Source: Zygnema cylindricum (Eukaryota; Streptophyta; Zygnematophyceae; Zygnematales; Zygnemataceae). From it: DNA of 14,129 nucleotides. Where the stretch lies: positions 64,001 to 78,129 of the forward strand of contig JBBHKE010000430.1 of NCBI GenBank assembly GCA_037447655.1, read 5' to 3'. This document shows positions 7,443 through 14,129 of this stretch, piece after piece (the first letter of the stretch is position 1; each line of letters opens with the position of its first letter). The notes beneath the pieces were generated by a model. That model ran no database searches and was not told the DNA's origin. It saw nothing but the letters and a program-made list of their open reading frames with translations. A program made the translations under genes and the position numbers.

Positions 7443-8142
7443 TCACAGGATCTCGCAGAGTGCAAGATTACAACGGAAGCAAAAAATAAATGTCTGAGTG
7501 AAAACTGTCCACGAAAGCCAATATATTTCACGGACATTTTCTCCCACAAAAAGATTAACTTTCCCTCCCACTAACTTGCAGTATATAGTACACCGTGAAT
7601 CGGTATTGGCGTAATGGACGCTATTTAACGTACCTTTTATTTTTTTTTAATTCTCAAATAGAATTATCCACACTATTTAAAAACCTTAATTCTTAATTAG
7701 AATAAACGATTTCGTTGGAAATTTCCAAATTCTCAATTAGCGTAAATGACGGTAATTGTTCCTACACGCTAAAGAAACCTTTACTCGAATAACGATTCAC
7801 GGTGTACTGTAAGTGAAGCGTCACACTGTCAAACTATAAAAGAAAACCAAACGAAACATAAAGTGCGCACTGAGCGCCTACAAATCAAATCGCGTCTATA
7901 CGCGAAACAACATAAAACTAAAGTACAACGCAAACGTGTACCTAAACGTACAACCCAAACAAACCCGTACAAACCAAAAGACAATTGAACCTGGTCGTCG
8001 CAAAACCGAATCTACGCAAGATGAGGAATCTACGAAAGGATCTAAAAGACATAATGACGCCAAACCACCCAGTAAGACAAAACGACAAATTATATGGCCG
8101 CGCGACAGGCCGCGACAGCCAATAACAACATTGAATCTAACA
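7443..8142 (-). repeat. 5' LTR of element R, interrupted by a 214-bp insertion
   Basis: Without the insertion (7591-7804 plus its TA duplication) this is about 484 bp and matches the 3' LTR (1984-2476) at roughly 94% by eye. The outer end is CA at 8142 (plus strand), giving TGTTAGATTCAA on the coding strand. The inner end, TCACAGG, is mutated relative to TGACACG of the 3' LTR. The palindrome GTGCGCAC is at 7863-7870 and the TATA box at 7582-7587. Confidence 0.92.
7591..7804. mobile_element. MITE-like insertion with CACCGTGAATCG inverted ends and TA target duplication
   Basis: This 214-bp block is present in the 5' LTR but absent from the 3' LTR, so its borders are exact: ...TATAGTA, then CACCGTGAATCG...CGATTCACGGTG, then TACTGTAAG. 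The empty site in the other LTR reads TATAGTACTGTAAG. The terminal 12 bases are perfect inverted repeats, and weaker matching continues to about 34 bases (TATT, GTAA, GG shared). Target duplication is TA, as in Tc1/mariner-type elements. The inside is AT-rich and encodes nothing. The end sequence is not the Stowaway consensus that I know (CTCCCTCC). Best described as a non-autonomous DNA transposon, possibly Tc1/mariner-related. Confidence 0.82.
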
Positions 8143-8800
8143 GCAGCGACCCTTTCTGTCCATTGCCAGGGGTCACGGGCAGGGGGGGCAATGAGAGGCA
8201 GTGGGAAAGGATGGGGAGAGGGAGAGGGAGAGGGAGAGGGAGAAAGAGCGCGAGGGGAGATGGAGAGGAAGAGGCGCTTTTGGATTTTATTGGTTTGTCA
8301 AGGGGCTGCCTGGCGTTGCCATCTTTCTCTCCCTTTGTCTCCCCCTCCCTTCCCTTCCCTTCCCTCGGCACTCTCTTGTCCCCGGTCCTCCTTTCCCTCG
8401 GCCCTCCTTGCCCAGCGAAAAAAAGGAAGGGGCAGGGGTAGAGGGAGGGCAAGGTGAGGGGGGGTGAGGGGGAGGGGCAGGGGGTGAGGCACGAGGAGGG
8501 GGAGGGAAAGGGGGAGGGAAAAAGGGAGGGGGAGGGGGAGGGGGAGGGGGAGGGGGAGGGGGAGGGGGAGGGGGAGGGGGAGGGGGAGGGGGAGGGGGAG
8601 GGGGAGGGGGAGGGGGATGGGGAGGGGGAGGGGCAATTGCAGGGTGGGAAAGCAAAACCTATAGTTGGGCGCAGCAGGCACAGTCGAGCTTTGGCAGGGG
8701 GCAGGGAGGGGAAGGGGAGGGAGGGGCTCCTTTCCTCATTATTCCTCGGTGGGGGGGAGGGGAGAGGGGAGAGGTGCACCAAAAGCCACATCCCTAGTTA
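8143..8800. repeat. Purine-rich low-complexity DNA with an (AGGGGG)n array
   Basis: On the plus strand this is dominated by G and A: GGGAGA units at about 8209-8245, then from 8419 a mixed G-rich stretch leading into 15 perfect copies of AGGGGG at 8527-8616, with imperfect copies to 8634. A less repetitive G-rich part runs at 8696-8775. A pyrimidine-rich insert (about 8318-8410) interrupts it. Open frames here read Gly-Glu, Pro-Ser or Pro-Leu repeats in several frames on both strands, the signature of a simple repeat and not of a gene. Confidence 0.9.
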
Positions 8801-9160
8801 ATATACTTTAGTGTTTAGTGGCGCTGCCAGTACCAAATTATTATTATTTATTTTTTAAAAATTTCATATTTAGTGTGGATTAGTATGAGTAGAGGACCTT
8901 TTTCTTAAGAGGAAATCATTTGTTTAATTAATTATTTTATGCGTTTTATTTTACGTGTTTTATTTTATATTTTATTTTATTTTTCATGTATTTTTCATGT
9001 ATTTTTCAGTTCCATAAATTCTCTTTGTTGACCGAGTCACGCCTCCTCTTTCGTTTTTGCTTATTTCTTCTTTTATTTCTTTATTTATTTCTTTATATAT
9101 TTCTTTATTTATTTCTTAATTTAATTTTTCACCTTTCTTTTTTATTGTTCGGACAGATTA
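8801..9160. other. AT-rich, T-rich non-coding segment
   Basis: No gene seen. From 8935 the plus strand is T-rich, with TTTTATTTTA runs, a repeated TTTTTCATGTA (8981-9007) and an array of TTTATTTCTTTA-like units at about 9070-9118. It separates the two blocks of purine-rich DNA. Confidence 0.7.
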
Positions 9161-9174
9161 TCTGCGGAGTTGGA

Positions 9175-9580
9175 GGCCGAGAGGGGGGAAGAGAGGGAGG
9201 GAGGGTGGCAAAGAGGGAGAGGGAGGGTGGGGGGGGGGAAGGAGGGAGGGAGGGATGGAGGTTGAGAGGGAGGGATGGAGGAGAGGGAGGGAGGGAGGAG
9301 AGAGGGAGGGAGAGTGGGGGGAAAGGAAGGAGGGAGGGAGGGAGGGAGGGAGAGTGTGAGGGGGGGAGGGACAAAGGTAGGAAGGGATGAAGTGGGAGAG
9401 GGAGGAAGGGGGAGAGAGAGGGAGGGAGGGAAAGGAAGGCAAAGAGGGAGAGAGGAAGGGAGGGAGCGACGGAGGGAGAGAGGGGGGAAGGGATGGAGGA
9501 TGGAGCGAGGGAAGGAGGGAGGGAGGGAAAGGAAGGCAAAGAGGGAGAGAGAGAGAGGTAGAGAGCCAAGGGTGCAGGTC
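9175..9580. repeat. GGGA-rich purine tract with internal 97-bp spaced duplication
   Basis: Nearly pure A/G on the plus strand, built of GGGA, GAGA and GGGGGG units. A 26-base block around AAAGGAAGGCAAAGAGGGAG occurs at 9428-9453 and again 97 bases later, suggesting an older tandem duplication of about 97 bp. All long open frames through it are Gly/Arg/Glu- or Pro/Ser/Leu-rich repeats and are not considered genes. Confidence 0.85.
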
Positions 9581-9605
9581 AAGAACTTCGCAGCATTCTA
9601 GTAGT

Positions 9606-10258
9606 TGTAGGTGCGAGGGAGGCCGGGAGGGGCATAGAGAGGAGGGGGAGGGGGGGGGGGGGGGGGGGGGGCGAGATACAAAGGGAAGGGGAGGGAAGGT
9701 GGTGGGGAGTGGGGGAGAGAGAATCGTTTGTGGGGGAGGAGGGAGTCTAGGGTAAGAGGGAGGGCAGTGCAAGCGTTGGCCCCTGATGCCTAGAGCATGG
9801 CAAGAGGCCTAGAGGGGGGAGGAGGAGAGGGAAGGGGAGGGGAGGGGGGGAGGGGGAGGATAGTTGATGAGTTAGTGAGCTGGGGGAGGAGGGCATATGA
9901 CGAGAGCATTGACAGGGGCACAAAAGGGGGATAAAGGGGGAGGGGCGTAGGTAAGGGGGGAGGAGCAGGGCAAGGAGAGGGAGCAAGGGAGGGAGGATGG
10001 GAGGGAAGGGGAGGGAAGGGGTGGGTAGGGCAGGGGAGGGAAAGGAGAGGGGGGGAAAAAAGGGGGAGATGGTGAGCCCGAGGAGAACAAAGGATGAGAG
10101 CAAATAGAAGGGATGGGAGGAGTGAGAAGGAAACCTAATGAGGAGGTTAGAAAGGCGGGGGAGGAGGTGAAAGGGAAAGGGAGGTAAGCAGAGGACGGAC
10201 ACATAAGGAAGAGCAAGTGGGAGGGGGAGAGAGAGGGAGATGTAGGGGAGAGTGGTAT
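9606..10258. repeat. Second purine-rich tract, G-rich on the plus strand
   Basis: Continues the same strand bias after a short mixed stretch (9581-9605). It contains a 21-base run of G at 9651-9671 and many GGGAGGGG-type clusters to about 10258. It has no coding content beyond low-complexity open frames. Confidence 0.85.
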
Positions 10259-10475
10259 ATTTGGGCCTGGTGTTTTTTACGAGGATTTTCGTTTTTTTCT
10301 TTTTCAAAAGAACAAAGGAGAAAAATAACAAAAAAAAATAAAAATAATAATAAATATCCCAAACAACCATTACAACCCATGCAATAAAAAATTAACAGAT
10401 GAAACATTTACTTGTCACAGGAAAATTTTTAAGTAGCTACTAAGGGTTCAACTTAACCTGTGGAATGGCTCGCCG
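10259..10475. other. AT-rich non-coding segment
   Basis: Contains T-runs (10271-10301) and an A-rich stretch (10310-10355). I see no gene or clear repeat. Confidence 0.6.
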
Positions 10476-10593
10476 CCCTAAAATACCCTAAAAAACCCTA
10501 AAATAACCCTATAATAACCCAAAAAAACCCCTAAAAATCCCTAATATCCCTAAAAAAACCCTGAAAGAACCTTAAAAACCCTAAAAAACCCTC
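10476..10593. repeat. Degenerate interstitial telomere-like repeats, about (CCCTAAAAAA)n
   Basis: About 12 consecutive units of 9-11 bases each begin with CCCT or a one-change variant followed by A-rich bases. Examples are CCCTAAAATA, CCCTAAAAAA, CCCTATAATAA, CCCTAATAT and CCCTGAAAGAA. The forms resemble TTTAGGG and TTTTAGGG telomere repeats; exact CCCTAAAAAA is the complement of the TTTTTTAGGG telomere unit reported in the plant Cestrum. Unit length and sequence vary, so this is a decayed internal patch, not an active chromosome end. Confidence 0.65.
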
Positions 10594-11242
10594 GGTAGTG
10601 TTAAAAAAAATAAGACTTAACCCTGACTTAATTGATTGAGGTAAGTATTTACCTTTCACTTGCAAAAAAAAAAACTTTAAATAACTGTATTAGTTAGATT
10701 TTAACGTCGAACCTAGAATTCTTAACCGTAGTAGAACCTCGCAAGTTTTATTCTTTTAGTTGTGGGCCCAATTTGCTGATTTCTCCGTCACTAGATATAG
10801 TGTGTGCTATTTGACTGAATTGAAGCATCAAATAAGATTGTTAAACCAATTTTTCTTCAAAAAGTCAATTTTTAAGTTACACAAAATACAATGGTTTTAT
10901 AGTAATGTGGTACTTTTTTGGAATTATAGAACATTTTCAAAGTCATAGGATATTATTAGAGTCGTACAATGTTCACAAATTTATATATGACTATTGCACT
11001 TGCTGTTTGACTTCATTGTTGAAAAATATTGATTAGTATTTTTAAAACAATCTTCATCAGAAGTAACTAATTTGATAGAGTAGGAAAATACAAAACATTT
11101 ACCACAACCCATATTTTTGGCTTTCGCTTCAAAAGTCTTTAAAAGAACTTTAATGTTCAAGTTAAAGTAAGAGTAGTTTTTCAACATTTAAGATAAAGAA
11201 AAGTATGATTCGTGAAGCCATAAATCTTTCAAGACCTCTAAC
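10594..11242. other. AT-rich non-coding DNA
   Basis: No gene supported. Short open frames (10760-10948 plus, 11187-10981 minus) show no recognisable protein motif and have the composition of random AT-rich DNA. Confidence 0.6.
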
Positions 11243-11408
11243 ATGATATTTATACCCCCCTCCACTACACCATCTCTCTTGTCTCGTCTTTTCCCTTCCT
11301 CTCTCCCCTCCTCTCACCTCCATTTCTCTCACTTTTTCTCCTTCCTTTCTTTTCCATTGCCCCTCCTTACGCCCTACCCACCTTCATCTCCCCTTCCCAC
11401 CTCTTTGC
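11243..11408. repeat. Pyrimidine-rich block (C/T on the plus strand)
   Basis: From about 11253 to 11403 the plus strand is almost all C and T (CCCCCTCC, CCCTTCCTCTCTCCCC). This is the reverse polarity of the purine tracts at 8150-10258. It has no coding content. Confidence 0.75.
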
Positions 11409-11615
11409 ACTGGGTAAGAATGGATATGAAAAAAGATATAATTCTACATTAACGGTTGTGTAACTATAATAAGACGTTAAGGATTGCAGAAGAATTTGTA
11501 AACTAGACTGAATTAATGCTTAGATTGTTTTCTGTGCAATTACACTACGTGATTCATCTTCACTTTTCAACATTCTTTACATGTGTATATATCTTTTTTT
11601 TTTAAATAAGTGCCT
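11409..11615. other. AT-rich non-coding DNA
   Basis: No gene or structure seen apart from a T10-like run at 11593-11602. Confidence 0.5.
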
Positions 11616-11625
11616 TACACACAAG

Positions 11626-11659
<34 letters not shown>

Positions 11660-11662
11660 CAT
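11616..11662. repeat. Compound (CA)n(TA)n microsatellite
   Basis: An interrupted CA stretch ends in about seven CA units (to 11640), followed directly by nine AT units (11641-11658). Confidence 0.95.
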
Positions 11663-12820
11663 AATGTGTTAAGTTAGTGATCTACCACTTGATTGTTTTA
11701 CTGATTGTGGAGCATTTGGAACATTTTCTCTAAAACATTGGCTCCACTTGGGGAAGTTTTCTAACTATTTTTCAAGTACGTCACTATTGTGTCAAATGTG
11801 CTTACGTAATAGAAGTCCAAGCGGTAAATTCTTTCCACCTTGTTTAAGGACCCTGATTTTGCTCCACGACTTAAATCGATGAATCAAAAATTTTGTAGAC
11901 ACTTTAAGGAAGCGATACAAAAAAATGAAAAAGCCCACAAGCAATCAATGAAAACTGTGGACCCACGAACACTTACTAGCGTGAAAGAATATTAGCAGTC
12001 AAACATGACTCACCTTTTGGCGTAAAATCTAATTATTTGTCTACATCTAATTACATTTGAGCGTTTAAACTTAAAGTATGAATAATTATCAAAATGTTCA
12101 AGATTTTGTTGGCATATAGTTCACTTCATATTCAGCATTGTCATCCACTTTGTGTGAGGTGGATATGATAGAATATTAGTGATGTCTTTTCTTCTCGACC
12201 CACTTCCATATTGTAATAAAAGTTGGGCCAAAAGGAAACATTCTCCCATAGTATGTGGGATATTGGTGTTTGATCACGATCACTATTTAAATGCATAAAT
12301 AAAGACACATCATAGGAAAATGTAAAGAATCAATTAAATGAAAGAAAATTGGGTCAAGCCCACGCCATTCAACAAATATCTTTTAACCGAATCTTAATAA
12401 ATATTAAACTCATATAAATTATGGAATAAATATCTGAAAGTATCTCTGTCAAACACCACTAAAACAATATATTGGAAAATATTGTTCTATTTTTCATCCA
12501 CACGGTAAAAAAACAACACAAAAAAACGAACAAAACGTCTCAAAAAAAACATAAGAGCTTGTCGATTACTGATACTCGATTAACGTGAATTGATATTAGC
12601 AATCAAAATAGGACTGACATTTTCACTTCAAAACCACACCTAGGACCGGCAAACAAATGGCAAATGATCCTCCAAATTACTTATATTCAAAGGCTTATAA
12701 TTTATATATGCTTAGTCAGCATCTCCGTTTGTTGGGTTTTCCAACCGATATTGGTTCCAAAAACAATAATTTCCATTTCTTTCACGTTCGAGTTTTTACT
12801 TCCTCAAAAGGGACGGGCAC
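11663..12820. other. AT-rich non-coding DNA with a weak dispersed repeat pair
   Basis: No gene supported. Two stretches resemble each other as direct repeats: about 11977-12018 (CGTGAAAGAATATTAGCAG...) and 12584-12623 (CGTGAATTGATATTAGCAA...), with roughly three quarters of bases matching by eye. A small hairpin, TCCCATA-gta-TGTGGGA, lies at 12244-12260. Confidence 0.45.
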
Positions 12821-12823
12821 AGG

Positions 12824-12996
12824 GAGGTGGGGATTTTAGAGGAGGTGAGGGGGGAGGGGGACGACGAGGAGGAGAGCGACGAGGAGGGGGGCGACGAGGA
12901 GGGGAACTACGAAGAGGGGGGCGACGAGGAGGGGAGCGACGAGGAGGGGGGCGACGAGGAGGGGGATGCCGAAGAGGTGGGGATTTTGGAGGAGGA
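12824..12996. repeat. 15-bp minisatellite with 60-bp higher-order pattern
   Basis: The core 12861-12980 is eight tandem 15-base units, mostly GCGACGAGGAGGGGG or GCGACGAGGAGGGGA. Units four and eight share a variant containing CGAAGAGG, giving a 60-base higher-order period. The block GAGGTGGGGATTTT occurs at both ends, 150 bases (ten units) apart, so the array probably spans the entire interval. The unit is divisible by three, so all frames stay open: acidic Asp/Glu/Gly or basic Arg/Gly on the plus strand, Pro/Arg on the minus strand. That is expected of any 15-base repeat and is not evidence of a gene. Confidence 0.85.
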
Positions 12997-13556
12997 GAGG
13001 GATAAGCAGAGGAACGAGGAGGCGGCTTCATCACTACAAAACCAGTGTTAAAAGATGACAGGAGAACATTTTTTGTCAATCATACTGCTTTTCGGTGAAC
13101 AAAAAGAAATGCTTTCTTAAAATGTCGACTTCATTTATCATCCCAAGATGCATTATGGAGATGGTAATCATTTTTTATTTTGCACTTTATTATATTTACT
13201 ACGTATAATTTTAAGACAAGATAAGACGATTGAGGTTGACAGCAAGATAGAGAAAACAAAAAGACCAGGTGGAGAAGGAGGGGCTCAAAGGTTAAAGGCC
13301 AAAGGATGAAATAAGTTGATTGGCGGCAAAAAGGCGTGTAAAAAAAAAGTGTAGAGAGGATAAGCTAAACAAACAAAAGGTAAAAAATAAAGAGGATCTT
13401 TTATGTCTATATTCGTATGAAGCACTTTTTGTTTAATGTTTTTTTAGAAGAAAAGAATGGTTTTTAGAAGTTGTCACTTAGTTTAAATTTAAAATGCTAT
13501 CTAGTAAGCTACAAATACAGTGTAATTGAAATTGCACAAAATTTGCCAAAAATTAC
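12997..13556. other. AT-rich non-coding DNA
   Basis: No gene supported. A purine-rich stretch lies at about 13220-13400. The end of this interval (13465-13556) may be a very decayed further copy of the adjacent tandem unit, but the match is weak. Confidence 0.5.
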
Positions 13557-13743
13557 AGCTTTAATTATTTTTTGCCCTATAAAAATTTATATGTTTTATT
13601 ATCTTTTTGATGTCACAAAAATAGTGAATGAAAATGGACTTGCAAACGTCTAGCTTTAATTGTTTAACTTATGAAAATCTATAAGTTTTATAATCCTAAC
13701 GAAATCCAAAAATCAGTGAAATTAAATGGAATTACAAACGTCT
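13557..13743. repeat. Diverged tandem duplication, unit 92-95 bp
   Basis: Two adjacent copies (13557-13651 and 13652-13743) both begin AGCTTTAATT, run through TATAAGTTTTAT-like and CAGTGAAT-like blocks, and end GCAAACGTCT or ACAAACGTCT. They share roughly 70% of bases by eye. AT-rich, non-coding. Confidence 0.75.
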
Positions 13744-14129
13744 ATGCATGCCAGAAACAATTAAGCAACATTTAATTAAAAAATAAATAAAAATCTTGCA
13801 TACTATTTTGCAAGTAAAGATTACTTCCGTACGGTTTTCTACCACAAAAAAAAGTTTAAGAAAATTTTGAAAGGAAAAAATAATAAATAAACGATAAGAT
13901 TTGCCTATGCTTTGAATTTCTTGAGGTTTTCAAGTGTTATTTAAATAGGATTTCACTTCATTTTCTGTCAACTTTTTGAACATACACAGTTTTGGATCAA
14001 AGAATAAGTTCATGGCAAAATATAACCTTACATCAGCATGTAACGATCTATTTTATGTGCTAATTTTTCTTGATTTTGAAATTCCATAGCTATTATGTTT
14101 CACACACTTCAGATTGCTGAATGCATATT
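13744..14129. other. AT-rich non-coding DNA to the window end
   Basis: No gene, repeat or other structure that I can support. Confidence 0.5.

Larger units (their letters stand above)
1984..8142 (-). mobile_element. Element R: full-length but inactivated Ty1/copia retrotransposon, with a nested MITE
   Basis: Two LTRs bound the element: 8142-7443 is the 5' LTR and 2476-1984 the 3' LTR on the minus strand. Each outer end starts TG on the coding strand (TGTTAGATTCAA). A primer binding site follows the 5' LTR and a polypurine tract precedes the 3' LTR. Domain order on the minus strand is gag, two zinc knuckles, protease, GAG-pre-integrase, integrase, reverse transcriptase, RNase H, which is diagnostic of Ty1/copia. 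Length is 6159 bp including a 214-bp later insertion. The flanking bases GCAGG (1979-1983) and GCAGC (8143-8147) match at 4 of 5 positions and may be the target duplication. The LTRs differ at roughly 6% of aligned positions by eye. More than ten stops or frameshifts make it non-autonomous. Confidence 0.95.

Noticed and set aside
1-8142. Ty3/gypsy or endogenous pararetrovirus identity
   Set aside because: Integrase precedes reverse transcriptase, the active site is YVDD in a copia context, and LTRs with primer site and polypurine tract are present; no envelope or movement-protein gene is seen.
8527-8616. (AGGGGG)n considered as a telomere repeat
   Set aside because: It has no T and is unlike any telomere unit I know; it fits a simple-sequence expansion within a purine tract.
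8090-8791. Open frames of up to 233 residues on both strands reading Pro-Ser, Pro-Leu, poly-Pro or Gly-Glu repeats
   Set aside because: They are the translations of an (AGGGGG)n tract; a hexamer keeps every frame open on both strands, and there is no conserved domain.
9129-10370. Long open frames of Gly/Arg/Glu (plus) or Pro/Ser/Leu (minus) up to 207 residues
   Set aside because: Pure purine or pyrimidine DNA cannot encode stops on the pyrimidine strand and rarely does on the other, so long frames are expected by composition alone.
12824-12996. Minisatellite considered as a CRISPR array
   Set aside because: Units are contiguous, 15 bases, with no unique spacers, and the context is eukaryotic.
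12664-13079. A 113-residue Arg/Gly-rich frame, a 74-residue acidic frame and a 91-residue Pro/Arg frame
   Set aside because: All follow from the 15-bp minisatellite; the non-repeat part has no recognisable motif.

Overview
This is eukaryotic repeat DNA, most likely from a plant or alga. The evidence is two Ty1/copia-type LTR retrotransposon copies with initiator-Met-tRNA-like primer binding sites, an AT-rich gene-poor flank, and a short array of degenerate plant-type telomere-like motifs. I cannot name the species. There is no prokaryotic gene organisation, and I see no intact host gene, tRNA or rRNA.

Layout, left to right. Positions 1-1869 are the 5' part of an old copia element on the minus strand ('element L'): LTR at 1282-1869, primer binding site, and a broken gag gene that runs off the left edge just as the first zinc knuckle begins. 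Positions 1870-1983 are a short, mostly purine-rich spacer. Positions 1984-8142 are an essentially full-length copia element of a related family, also on the minus strand ('element R'). It has a 3' LTR (1984-2476), polypurine tract (2477-2487), RNase H, reverse transcriptase, integrase, GAG-pre-integrase domain, protease, two CCHC zinc knuckles, gag, primer binding site (7429-7440) and 5' LTR (7443-8142). The Gag-PR-IN-RT-RH order fits Ty1/copia and excludes Ty3/gypsy. Every coding domain is interrupted by stops or frameshifts, and the protease active-site Asp is changed to Asn, so the copy is dead. By eye the two LTRs differ at roughly 6% of positions, which points to an old but not ancient insertion.

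The 5' LTR of element R carries a 214-bp insertion (7591-7804) with inverted ends CACCGTGAATCG, flanked by a TA duplication. It is absent from the 3' LTR. It looks like a small non-autonomous DNA transposon (MITE) that landed beside the LTR TATA box.

From 8143 to about 10260 lies a long, strongly strand-asymmetric purine-rich region with G on the plus strand: an (AGGGGG)n array, GGGA-rich blocks and a G21 run, split by a T-rich segment at 8801-9160. Element R seems to have inserted into this tract. Positions 10476-10593 hold about 12 degenerate CCCTAAAA-like units, an interstitial telomere-like patch. The remainder to 14129 is AT-rich non-coding DNA with a pyrimidine-rich block, a CA/TA microsatellite, a 15-bp minisatellite (about 12824-12996) and a diverged 92-95 bp tandem duplication (13557-13743). 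The long open frames in the purine-rich blocks are products of low-complexity sequence and are not called as genes.
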